Shown here: piece by piece, positions 56,464 to 64,000 of the stretch
Position numbering within the stretch: the stretch's first letter is position 1
How the letters are laid out: each line of letters opens with the position of its first letter
DNA from: DATKXO01 sp035528995
GTDB lineage: Bacteria > Planctomycetota > Phycisphaerae > UBA1845
Reading direction: 5' to 3'
NCBI GenBank assembly: GCA_035528995.1
Contig: DATKXO010000466.1
Location: 1-64,000 of the forward strand
Length of the DNA stretch: 64,000 bases
Translations under genes and position numbers: made by a program
Notes under the pieces: generated by a model
Database searches by the model: none
The model's input: only the letters and a program-made list of their open reading frames with translations
Told to the model about the DNA's origin: nothing

Positions 56464-57465
56464 ATGGCCATTCGGGTTCTTGATGCTGACGAGGCTTGTC
56501 TGGAGGCGCTGGGCGGGCGGACCGTGGCCATCATCGGTTACGGCAACCAGGGCAGGGCCCACGCGCTGAACCTGCGCGACTCCGGGGTGGCCGTGGTTGT
56601 GGGACAGCGGGCCGGTGGGGGGTTCGAGCGGGCGTTGGCCGACGGGTTCGAGCCGGTGGCGGTGGATGAGGCCGCTCGGTCTGCGGACCTGGTCGTGGTC
56701 TGCCTGCCGGACGAGACGGCCGCGGCGGTGTACGGCGAGCACATCGGCCCGGTGTTGTCGGCCGGCAAGGCGCTGGGGTTCGTCCACGGGTTCAACATCC
56801 GGTTCGGGTTTATCACGCCGCCGCCGGAGGTGGACGTGGTTATGGTGGCCCCCAAAGGGCCTGGGATGTTGTTGCGCTCTCTGTATGTTGCGGGCAAGGG
56901 TCTGCCGGCCCTGTTGGCCGTCGAGCGCGACGCCTCGGGATCGGCGCAGCAGACGGCGCTGGGCTGGGCGGCGGGGATCGGCGCGGCCCGGGCGGCGGTG
57001 GTGGAAACGACGTTTGCGGTGGAGACAGAGACGGATCTGTTCGGCGAGCAGGCCGTTCTCTGCGGCGGGGTGACGGCGCTGTGCAAGGCCGCGTTCGACA
57101 CGCTGGTCGAAGCCGGGTACGAGCCCGAGTTCGCCTATCTCGAATGCGTGCACGAGTTGAAGCAGGTCGTGGACCTGATGTACGAGTCGGGTCTGACGGC
57201 GATGCGGGACCGCGTGTCGAACACGGCCGAGTACGGCGACATGACCCGCGGCCCACGGCTGATCGACGACGTAGTGCGGGGGCGCATGAGAGAGATTCTG
57301 GGCGAGGTCCGCAACGGGGAGTTCGCGCGGGAGTGGATGGGCGAGTGCCGCGGGGGGTTGAAGCGGTTCCGGCAGCTTCATGAGGCCGATGCGGAGAGTG
57401 CGTTCGAGCGTGCCGGGCGCAGTGTTCGCCAGCTAATGCCTTGGCTGGGGGGCGGGGCCGAGTGA
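56464..57465 (+). CDS. ilvC: Ketol-acid reductoisomerase
   Basis: 333 residues, the class I length. It isomerises and reduces acetolactate or acetohydroxybutyrate in valine, leucine and isoleucine synthesis. The NAD(P)-binding motif is IIGYGNQGRAHALNLRDSG. The metal-site acidic residues are in ETDLFGEQAVLCGG and, later, ESG/SNTAEYGD (MRDRVSNTAEYGDMTRG). The cofactor-choice loop after the second strand reads VVVGQRAGGGFERA, one residue shorter than, and without the serines of, the common GLRxGSxSW form. GGAGGT lies a few bases before the ATG. No other ilv gene is adjacent. Confidence 0.93.
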   Translation: MAIRVLDADEACLEALGGRTVAIIGYGNQGRAHALNLRDSGVAVVVGQRAGGGFERALADGFEPVAVDEAARSADLVVVCLPDETAAAVYGEHIGPVLSAGKALGFVHGFNIRFGFITPPPEVDVVMVAPKGPGMLLRSLYVAGKGLPALLAVERDASGSAQQTALGWAAGIGAARAAVVETTFAVETETDLFGEQAVLCGGVTALCKAAFDTLVEAGYEPEFAYLECVHELKQVVDLMYESGLTAMRDRVSNTAEYGDMTRGPRLIDDVVRGRMREILGEVRNGEFAREWMGECRGGLKRFRQLHEADAESAFERAGRSVRQLMPWLGGGAE

Positions 57466-57797
57466 TGCCGGCTACAGTTTGATCTTGCGGATCAGATGTT
57501 TGGCGGGCGGGTTTTTCATCGCCGCACGGACGCACGACCTGCCGTCGAAGGCCCGCAACGTCCCGGACATGGCCCCCAGTCAAGTTGACCTTGGGCGTCG
57601 GGCCACCTTGGGGGCGATCCCAAGCCGACTCAGGAGCGGGCCCGGGCCAACTTGGGCACGATCCCGACCCAGTCCGGGGGAAATCCTGCTCAACCAGACG
57701 GACGTTTGGGGGGTACAATAATAGAGCGGAAGCCGTGGTCGCGGCGGTCAACCGCACGAACCTATCGGAGGCGTTTCTTGCGAAGGAGTATTTGGAC
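57466..57797. other. Spacer before the subtilase gene with direct repeats
   Basis: About 330 bases without a gene. Short CTTGGG-type words recur (ACCTTGGGCG, ACCTTGGGGG, ACTTGGGCACGATCC). GGTACAATAATAG near 57711-57723 may hold a -10 (TACAAT), but no -35 stands out. AAGGAG lies 10 bases before the subtilase ATG. Confidence 0.4.
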
Positions 57798-60494
57798 ATG
57801 AATCTCAGGAGCAAGGTAATCCGTCTTATGGGCATTCTGGTGCTTCTGTGTGCCGGTTTGGGCTACGCACGGAGTCCAAGGGCAGGACCTCCTGGCCAGG
57901 ATGCCGAGCACGGCGAACAGGTGGGCGAACCCTCTGAGCAAGCCGGCGCTCAACCTGGTGGATCCTCATCGTCCGCTGAGCCGCCGCGGGACGATGGCGC
58001 GACGTTGGGCGACGCCCGCATCGCTCCGGAGGTTTACACTGAGCTTGAAAGCTCATCCGATGGTACAGCTTACGTGGTTATAACGCTGAACCCGCACGCT
58101 GAAGAGGCGCCCAAGCCGGACCAAGTAAAGGCCGGGGTCAAGAACGTCCAGGACAAGGTACTGGCGAAAATGCTGCCGGCCGGATTCGATCTCGTGCATC
58201 GATTCGAGTCCGCCGGGCTGCTGGTCGGGCGTGTCGATGCTGCCGGGCTGGAAATACTCAAGACTCGGCGCGATGTTGTTGCAGTCGTACCAAGTAGGAT
58301 CGAATCTGACGTCTTTGCAGAGCTTCACAGTCGGCCGGGCAATACAGTCCGCGTTGTCGTGCGCCTGACGGGCGTGGATCAGGAGGCGCCCACGCTGGAG
58401 CAAAGAAGGGCGTTGGTGAAGGAAGTTCAGGATAGGGTCCTGGACACACTGGCACCGGGCGAATTCAAGATCGGATATCGGAACTCAATCATCACCTACC
58501 TAACCGGCCAGATCAATGCCAGCGGCTTGGCCAAGCTAGCGATGCACCCGGATGTCGTGTCTGTGCGAGTCCCTCGTGCTAGGGGAAGCGTGCAGTTGAA
58601 TGAAAGCGTCCCCTTTATTAGGGCTGACCAAGTACACAACCTCGGGTACACCGGTGCGGGCGTGACCATCGCAGTTTTGGACTCAGGTGTCGATTGCAGT
58701 CACCCCGACGTTTCAGGGAGCTGTGTGGATGGCGGTGCGACTTTCCTCGGAGGGCAGTTTGGGGGTGGCGCCGAAGATGATTACGGGCATGGCACCTACA
58801 TGGCAGCAATCATCACCGCCGAAAACGGCGTAGCTCCTGATGCTAAGATTCTTCCGGTCAAGATCTCTAATTCAGATGGGATTTACGAGACAATGGATCT
58901 TGTCCATGGCATCGACCATGTCGTGCGCACAAAGGACGCGCATCCAAATCTGCGCGCGATTAACCTGAGCATTAGCAGCTTCACGTTGTACGACGCCTGC
59001 CCTCCCTGCGACTCTGTAGACTCGGAGACTCAGGCCGAGGCACAGGCAGTTGCTGCTGCCGCCTCTGCCGGAATCGTCGTGCTAGCTTGCTCGAGCAATG
59101 AGGGCGACTGCGGGCAGATATCATCTCCGGCGTGCGTAAGTTCTGCCGTTGCAGTCGTGGGAGTATACGACCAGACCATTCCGTTTCCAGGTGTAGATTA
59201 CGGTACATGCCAGGACGTGGCACCTCAGCCGCACCTGGTGATGTGTATATCAAACCGCACCACGATTGATTGCGATCAGCTTGGCGCCCCGGGCTTCGAC
59301 ATTGTAATCGATCAACCGCCGCCCGGCATACCCACGTGGGGCACGTCCCAGGCTACCGCCCATGCCTCGGGCGTCGCCGCCTTGATGATTGAGAAGGCCG
59401 GGTGTCCGGGCCTTTCGCCGGACGAAATCGCCCAGATTATGGACTTAACCGGGACGGAGTTGACCATCGCGGGCATCTCCTGTCCCGGCTACGAGGTGCC
59501 CAGGAGCATTGACGCCCTTGACGCGATCAACTTCTTCAGCGTGTCGTGCTCAGCCGTTGGGCATCCTGCCTGCAATGCTGATGTGACCATTATGGACTTC
59601 CGCATCTTCATAGAGTGTATGCAAGGCCCCGGTGTGCCGATCCTGCCCGGGTCGTGCACCTGCGTGGACTACCCAGAAGGACGGCGGCAGGTCGCCGACG
59701 GGGACGTGGACCTGAGAGACTTCGCGGCGTTTCAACGGGACTTCACCAGTTGGACGGATGGCGCCTGTTGCCATGCGGACGGCAGTTGTACCGACGGGCC
59801 CCCACCGGAGTGCTTCGCAAGCAACGGTCTGTATCAGGGAAACGGAACGACGTGTGCGACGGTGGAGTGTCCGGTGCCTAACTGGGGGGCCTGCTGCCAG
59901 GCTGGCGGAAGTTGTGCAGAAGACACGGTGGAGGACTGCATCTGGGGCGAGGGGCTTTATCTGGGAGACGGCACTTGGTGCGCGTCGGTCGATTGCCCGA
60001 CGGTCGCCTATCAGAACTTCGTCCTCAACCCGAGCAGCCCGACGTACGCCTCCTGCGGCAGCGGGTTGGCCCTTGCTGATGACCTGACGCTGGCTGCCGG
60101 CAGCCCCAACGGGCTGGTCTACTATGATCTTACCGTTTACGGCGGCGGGGTGGGGTCGGGGACCTTCGACGCGACGGTGAGCTTACACACCGGTTGGCCG
60201 CCGACCGGCGGCAACCAGATCGGCGACACGGGATTCACCTGGACCGACTTGCCGGACGGACCGGGCCCGGTCCACCTTCATGCGGTCCTGGACCCACCGG
60301 TAACGATCCCGGACACGGTCTGGATGCAGGCCGAGTTCTCGGATCAGAATGCCGGCTGGTTCATCGGCGGCACGCCCGAAATCGGTTCGACGCAGGACTA
60401 CTTCGGGCGGTACGTCCCGCCGTGGACCCTGTACTGGTGGCAGGGTGATCCGTACGCCGGTTTGTGGGCCACGCTCGGCTGTGTCGAGCCGTAA
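57798..60494 (+). CDS. Secreted subtilisin-like (S8) protease with two prodomain-like repeats and dockerin-like tail
   Basis: 898 residues from the ATG at 57798, which opens with a signal peptide (VIRLMGILVLLCAGLGYA); the frame extends upstream without signal character. Residues ~75-270 contain two similar ~90-residue units (SSDGTAYVVITLNPHAEEAP; SRPGNTVRVVVRLTGVDQEAP) of inhibitor-I9-like type. The S8 domain follows with triad Asp295 (VLDSGVDCSHPD), His331 (DDYGHGTYMAA) and Ser517 (GTSQATAHASGVAAL). After it come dockerin-like pairs (MDFRIFIECMQG, GDVDLRDFAAFQRDF), two Cys-rich repeats (GACCHADGSC, GACCQAGGSC) and a beta-rich C-terminal domain. Parts of 58.5-59.3 kb are less GC-biased at third positions than the neighbours, so recent transfer is possible. 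Confidence 0.88.
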   Translation: MNLRSKVIRLMGILVLLCAGLGYARSPRAGPPGQDAEHGEQVGEPSEQAGAQPGGSSSSAEPPRDDGATLGDARIAPEVYTELESSSDGTAYVVITLNPHAEEAPKPDQVKAGVKNVQDKVLAKMLPAGFDLVHRFESAGLLVGRVDAAGLEILKTRRDVVAVVPSRIESDVFAELHSRPGNTVRVVVRLTGVDQEAPTLEQRRALVKEVQDRVLDTLAPGEFKIGYRNSIITYLTGQINASGLAKLAMHPDVVSVRVPRARGSVQLNESVPFIRADQVHNLGYTGAGVTIAVLDSGVDCSHPDVSGSCVDGGATFLGGQFGGGAEDDYGHGTYMAAIITAENGVAPDAKILPVKISNSDGIYETMDLVHGIDHVVRTKDAHPNLRAINLSISSFTLYDACPPCDSVDSETQAEAQAVAAAASAGIVVLACSSNEGDCGQISSPACVSSAVAVVGVYDQTIPFPGVDYGTCQDVAPQPHLVMCISNRTTIDCDQLGAPGFDIVIDQPPPGIPTWGTSQATAHASGVAALMIEKAGCPGLSPDEIAQIMDLTGTELTIAGISCPGYEVPRSIDALDAINFFSVSCSAVGHPACNADVTIMDFRIFIECMQGPGVPILPGSCTCVDYPEGRRQVADGDVDLRDFAAFQRDFTSWTDGACCHADGSCTDGPPPECFASNGLYQGNGTTCATVECPVPNWGACCQAGGSCAEDTVEDCIWGEGLYLGDGTWCASVDCPTVAYQNFVLNPSSPTYASCGSGLALADDLTLAAGSPNGLVYYDLTVYGGGVGSGTFDATVSLHTGWPPTGGNQIGDTGFTWTDLPDGPGPVHLHAVLDPPVTIPDTVWMQAEFSDQNAGWFIGGTPEIGSTQDYFGRYVPPWTLYWWQGDPYAGLWATLGCVEP

Positions 60495-60623
60495 CGCGCA
60501 CCGCTGCCATTCCGACGGAACAGACACGGAAGGCACGATTCCCTGAACTTCTACCAGCTGGGCCAAGTCTTATGGCGTTCACAGTACGCCCTCACTAGCA
60601 ACTGAAGCTGGTGGCAAAAGGCT

Positions 60624-60641
60624 GGTCGGCTGAAGCCGACC
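60624..60641. repeat. Short palindrome shared with 27501
   Basis: GGTCGGCT-GA-AGCCGACC. The same arms with a TC loop occur at 27501-27518. Both are in gene-free DNA. Confidence 0.6.
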
Positions 60642-60733
60642 ACCATGGGCCTGGGGAATGGCGAGTTGCGAGCGGCGAGTGGGGAATAGTGAGTAGCAGG
60701 TGGGGGTCACTTCCTCATCCCGAGAATCGGGAC

Positions 60734-60959
60734 GGTACTGAAATGAACGCACTGGCAGGCGAGCTGCCAGTGGCACCCGGCGGGACTGACAAACAGGTGT
60801 GGGTCGGGGCCGCTTCCTCACGGGCGCGGCTCGGAAGGTCGGTCGCGGTACTGAAATCAACACACTGGCAGGCGAGCTGCCAGTGGCACCCAGCGGGACT
60901 GACAAATGGGTGCGGGTCGGGTCCGCTTCCTCACGGGCGCGGCTCGGAAAGTCGGTCGC
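60734..60959. repeat. Exact-period tandem repeat, two 113-base units
   Basis: Unit 1 is 60734-60846 and unit 2 is 60847-60959; a third unit begins at 60960 and stops after ~12 bases. Each holds the hairpin CTGGCAG-GCGAG-CTGCCAG and a CTTCCTCACGGGCGCGGCTC segment. The units differ at only a few positions, so the duplication is recent. It ends just before the SEC-C gene's stop. Confidence 0.85.
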
Positions 60960-60980
60960 GGTACTGAAACGGGGGGGCTG

Positions 60981-61472
60981 CTATTTGGTTCGGCGGGGTT
61001 TGCGTTTGGCGCGTCGTTGGTCCGGCTTCCATTCGCGCAGAATGTTGTCGGCAATCGGGAACTTGTACAGGCCGGGATCGCTGACCCAGCCGGGCAAGAC
61101 GACCGGCGGCAGCGGATGGTCCTGCAGGCGGTTCTTCATCGAACTGATCCGGCGGCGCCCCTTGTAGGACCCGCGCGACCACCGCTGGGAGAGATATCCC
61201 ACCACGTCCCGTTCGAGACGCTCGATGTCGCGCGGACGGCAGCAGGCGGCATACCTGTTTCCCTGCCCACAGGGACACGGCGCGTCGGGGGCGAACCGCC
61301 CCAGCCGGAGGTAGTGCTTCTTCAGCTCCGGGCCGGACATCCGGCGCAGGGCCTTGCCGACCAGCCAGGCCAGCAGAAGCCCCGCCGGCAGGCCGACCAC
61401 CAATCCCCGCGTCCAGCCCGTAATGACTGCCATGAGCCCGAGCGGGCCTACCGACGCCAGTGTCACCGTCAT
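60981..61472 (-). CDS. Small membrane protein with a SEC-C zinc motif
   Basis: 163 residues from the ATG at 61472; a GTG one codon upstream is also possible. One or two hydrophobic segments occupy residues 5-42 (VGPLGLMAVITGWTRG, VVGLPAGLLLAWLVG). A SEC-C motif follows (DAPCPCGQGNRYAACC), the zinc-binding module found at the SecA C-terminus and in many small proteins. The C-terminal half is basic and ends in KRKPRRTK. The role is unknown; SEC-C usually mediates protein binding. Confidence 0.75.
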   Translation of the reverse strand: MTVTLASVGPLGLMAVITGWTRGLVVGLPAGLLLAWLVGKALRRMSGPELKKHYLRLGRFAPDAPCPCGQGNRYAACCRPRDIERLERDVVGYLSQRWSRGSYKGRRRISSMKNRLQDHPLPPVVLPGWVSDPGLYKFPIADNILREWKPDQRRAKRKPRRTK

Positions 61473-61530
61473 CACGCGAAGCTCTCGGTCCGCTTGGGGT
61501 CACTGTCGCACGGGCGTTTGGGGCTACGCG

Positions 61531-63150
61531 CTACGGCTGTCGCCTCGGGCACCCGATCGTACTTCGCCCACGGCGAACCATGATGATCGTTCCCCCGGTA
61601 GCCAGCAAGAGGGCCAGGGCGATCATCTTCGATGTGGAGAGGGTGGGAACGGCAGCTTCGCACTCGTCCGGGAGACCGTTGCTGTTGTAGTCGTGGCTGG
61701 CGCCGACGGCGAGGTCGCAGGCGTCGTTGAGGCCGTTGGCGTTGCAGTCAGGAGGGCCGAAGAAACGGTAGACGTACGCGGACCCCGACCCGCCGCCCAC
61801 GTCGTCGTCCCCATGGGCCCCGATCAGGGCGTAGTCCCCGTCGAGTGCCACGGAGACACCGAAGTGGTCGCTCTGGGCGATGTTACTGGAGAGGATCTTG
61901 GCCGTTGCCACCCAAGTGTCGTCGCCGGGGTTGTTCGGTGTGCCGCCGTCGTGCCGCTGAAACAGATACGCTGAGCCCGACGACTCCCCGACGTCGTCGT
62001 TGAACAACGCGCCAACCAGGGCGAAGTCCGCGTCGATCGACAGGCGGAAGCCGAACCAGTCGTATTCGGCAGCGTCGGCGGAGGTCAGCTTGGCCTGCTG
62101 GCCCCAGGTATCGTCGCTGAGGTCGGCCGGAGTGCCTGCGTCGTGGTGATGGAAGACGTAGGCCGCTCCTGCGCGGGTGCCCATTTCGCCGTCCCACACG
62201 GCGCCGATGAGCGCGTGGTCTCCGTCGGCCGAAAGGGAACTTCCGAAGTGGTCGGACAGATCCGGGTCCTTTGTGACGAGCACGGCGTGCTCGATCCAGG
62301 TGTCGTCGCCGGGGTCGGAGGGCGTGCCGTTATCGTCCCGCCGGAAGGCGTGCACCTGTCCGCCGGGGTTGTGCTCGGGTGACCCCGCCAGGAACCAGTC
62401 GCCACTGATGGCGACCGATGCTCCCAGGTCGGCACCGCGCCAGGCGTTCTGGGCGAAGAGTTTGGCCGCCTGGACCCAGGTATCGTCGCTCGGGTCTTCG
62501 GGCGTTCCTGGATCGTCTCGCCGGAAGACGAAGGCTGCGCCCACGTCGCACGACGGGTCGCTGGGGCAGGCGTGGTCGTCGCCGATGGCTCCCACCAGGG
62601 CGTAGTCCTGGCTGATGGCGACGGATTTGCCGAACTGGTCGTCCGCATCGCCGAAGCTCGGCACCAGCTTGGCGTGCTGGACCCAGGTGTCGTCGCCGGG
62701 GTCGTTGGGCGTGCCTGCGTTGTCGCGGCGGAAGAGATAGGCCGCACCGGGATCATCTCGCTCGTCTGTGTCCGTCGGGGCTCCGATCAGAGCGAAATCA
62801 TCGCTGACCGCTACGGTGACCCCGAACTCGTCGTACTCGTCTGCGTCGGCGGGCGAGAGCCTCGCCTGCTGGATCCAGACATCGTCGGTGGGGTCCGCCG
62901 GTGTGCCGCTGTCGTCGCGCCGGAAGACGTAGGCCGATCCGGCGGCCTCTCCCGCCTGGTCGTCGAAGGGCGCCCCCACGACGGCATACTGCCCGGACAC
63001 GGAAACGGCGTACCCGAGGTTGTCACCCGAGTCACCGTCGGCGGCGTTGAGTTTGCACACTTCGCATTGGGCCGTCGCCTGGTCCACACCGATCACCAAC
63101 AACGCTCCACCTATGGCGAGTAACGTGACGACGTGACCTCGGCCGGGCAT
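61531..63150 (-). CDS. Secreted FG-GAP repeat protein with IPTL-CTERM-like sorting tail
   Basis: 539 residues with a signal peptide (VVTLLAIGGALLVIGVDQATA). Seven or so repeats of ~65 residues follow, each with a core like YAVVGAPFDDQAGEAAGSAYVF and FALVGALFNDDVGESSGSAY, matching FG-GAP/integrin-alpha-type beta-propeller blades. Their loops (DSGTPADPTDDVW, NAGTPNDPGDDTW) are near-identical Asp-rich segments. Next comes a pair of dockerin-like units (DCNANGLNDACDLAVG, DYNSNGLPDECE) typical of planctomycetes. The tail is VPTLSTSKMIALALLLATGG followed by a basic end (MVRRGRS), an IPTL-CTERM-like sorting signal. It probably forms a surface propeller; ligand unknown. Confidence 0.88.
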   Translation of the reverse strand: MPGRGHVVTLLAIGGALLVIGVDQATAQCEVCKLNAADGDSGDNLGYAVSVSGQYAVVGAPFDDQAGEAAGSAYVFRRDDSGTPADPTDDVWIQQARLSPADADEYDEFGVTVAVSDDFALIGAPTDTDERDDPGAAYLFRRDNAGTPNDPGDDTWVQHAKLVPSFGDADDQFGKSVAISQDYALVGAIGDDHACPSDPSCDVGAAFVFRRDDPGTPEDPSDDTWVQAAKLFAQNAWRGADLGASVAISGDWFLAGSPEHNPGGQVHAFRRDDNGTPSDPGDDTWIEHAVLVTKDPDLSDHFGSSLSADGDHALIGAVWDGEMGTRAGAAYVFHHHDAGTPADLSDDTWGQQAKLTSADAAEYDWFGFRLSIDADFALVGALFNDDVGESSGSAYLFQRHDGGTPNNPGDDTWVATAKILSSNIAQSDHFGVSVALDGDYALIGAHGDDDVGGGSGSAYVYRFFGPPDCNANGLNDACDLAVGASHDYNSNGLPDECEAAVPTLSTSKMIALALLLATGGTIIMVRRGRSTIGCPRRQP

Positions 63151-63316
63151 GACATCCCCCTCCGCGGCCCGGGAAACGCGCCCGCCGGGCCGGGCCGCAG
63201 CCGGCTCCGGATGCTCCGATTCCCAGGTACCTCTTTGATATCAGGATAACAACATGGCCGGGGCGGTTCCAGGCGGGCAGGTCGGCGGATGCGGGTCTGC
63301 GCGGTTTCGCGGGGTC

Positions 63317-64000
63317 CTACTGACTGCCGCTCAATCGACTCAAGCGGATGATCAGGGCGTCGAGGCACAGCTTGAGGTTCACGTTGGCGTCGAGTTGACT
63401 TTCGGACTCGGTGAGCTGTCGGATCATCTCGATCAGCCGCTCCGGCGTGGTCTTGCCGGCGGCCGCGGTGATCTTCCTGGCGTAGGCGACGTTGGCGGTC
63501 AGGCCCTTCGAGGCGACACAGGCGTGAAGCACGTCGCGGTACCAGGTGGCGGCCAGTGAAAGGAGGGTCTTGAGCCCGCGGCGCACCGACTCGGTCTCGG
63601 TGATCTCCGGCTCGCGCTCGGCGAATCTGGTGGCCAGGGCCCGAGCCTGCTGGTCAAGCCGGCTGACCGAATGGGCCACCGGCTTGGCGGGCAATCCCTG
63701 CAAAGTCTCGATGAGCCGGTCGTTCTGCTCGTCGAGTTGGTCCGCGGCGTGTTGCAGGGCCAGCCCGAGGCTGCCCTGGGCGAACCGGGCGCACAGGCGG
63801 GCCCGTTCGGGCGACACGTCGGGCTGCAGCTCGACCAGCCTGGCCACGATGAACTCGTCGGGCAGCGGCCCGAACGGCGCCAGGCAGCAGCGGGATCGAA
63901 TGGTCGGCAGCATGCGGTCCAGTGCCGACACCAGCAGGATCAGGAAGGTGGTGACCGGCGGCTCCTCGAGCGTCTTGAGCAGGGCGTTCTGGGCCTGCGG
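63317..64000 (-). CDS. holB: DNA polymerase III delta' subunit, N-terminally truncated by the window
   Basis: The frame is open to base 64000, so the start lies outside. The first visible residues read PQAQNALLKTLEEPPVTTFL, the conserved DnaX/delta' segment near sensor 1 of clamp-loader AAA+ domains, followed by LILLVSALDRMLPTIRSRC. The rest (IVARLVELQPDVSPERARL, then the collar domain) fits delta', which helps load the sliding clamp. The GTG at 63931 is internal, not the start. The visible part is ~227 residues, so about a third is missing. Confidence 0.88.
   Translation of the reverse strand, partial: PQAQNALLKTLEEPPVTTFLILLVSALDRMLPTIRSRCCLAPFGPLPDEFIVARLVELQPDVSPERARLCARFAQGSLGLALQHAADQLDEQNDRLIETLQGLPAKPVAHSVSRLDQQARALATRFAEREPEITETESVRRGLKTLLSLAATWYRDVLHACVASKGLTANVAYARKITAAAGKTTPERLIEMIRQLTESESQLDANVNLKLCLDALIIRLSRLSGSQ

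Noticed and set aside
57585..57797. Upstream extension of the subtilase frame
   Set aside because: The extension has no signal-like sequence and contains direct-repeat spacer DNA; the ATG at 57798 has a ribosome binding site and a signal peptide.
60734..60959. Tandem units considered as a CRISPR array
   Set aside because: Two units of 113 bases with no short repeats separated by spacers and no cas genes.
1..64000. tRNA and rRNA genes
   Set aside because: I looked for TPsiC-arm words (GGTTCGAxTC) and rRNA signatures; the few GTTCGA hits lie inside clear coding genes without cloverleaf partners.

Overview
The window is high-GC DNA from a free-living bacterium, most probably a planctomycete of the Phycisphaerae type. 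The clues are indirect but agree with each other. There is a secreted FG-GAP protein with Asp/Asn-rich dockerin-like motifs and an IPTL-CTERM-like tail. There is a secreted subtilase with planctomycete-style dockerin-like and Cys-rich repeats. There are also a sigma/anti-sigma pair with a large extracytoplasmic module, many lipoproteins, several families of small palindromic repeats, and GTG/TTG starts with weak Shine-Dalgarno sequences. I found no rRNA, tRNA, CRISPR array or prophage.

Layout, left to right. Positions 1-6133 hold the end of a DUF1998 helicase, a sulfatase-like enzyme, an HtrA protease, a metallo-beta-lactamase-fold protein and serS. Positions 6620-15660 hold a secreted glycan-active-type lipoprotein, a STAS protein, an RNase HII-like enzyme, two lipoproteins (one a lipase-like hydrolase), a membrane glycosyltransferase and a small radical SAM protein. 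Positions 15990-30617 hold a DUF4143 ATPase, uvrD/pcrA, manC, the sigma/anti-sigma pair, a GT-C glycosyltransferase fused to an NPCBM domain, ribD, hflX and a nicotinamidase-like protein that lacks the catalytic cysteine.

Positions 31416-44144 hold a VWA protein, a TPR protein, a MarR regulator with a Cys cluster, a probable structured non-coding RNA, a lipoprotein SAM hydrolase, a large secreted protein, a nitrilase-family amidohydrolase, a PIN-domain toxin pair, a uracil/xanthine permease, and rplM-rpsI. Positions 44653-50748 are a four-gene respiratory module: a Tat-exported ferredoxin, an NrfD/HybB quinone-interacting membrane subunit, a 13-heme cytochrome c, and an 11-heme cytochrome c fused to a cytochrome b. 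They look like one electron-transfer complex between the quinone pool and periplasmic hemes.

Positions 50746-54880 are a decaying accessory island: a broken jellyroll-like gene with palindromic insertions, a transposase remnant, a truncated RHS gene and repeats. Positions 54882-64000 return to ordinary genes: mgtE, ilvC, the subtilase, a SEC-C protein, the FG-GAP protein and the start of holB.

Three signals stand out beyond the gene list. The first is a dispersed MITE-like repeat with terminal inverted repeats and a palindromic core that covaries between copies; twice its end supplies a gene's stop codon. The second is a candidate stand-alone structured RNA at 34.49-34.69 kb with its own promoter and terminator. 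The third is a switch of strand composition from C-rich to G-rich near 29.7-30.8 kb, which is what a replication origin would produce.
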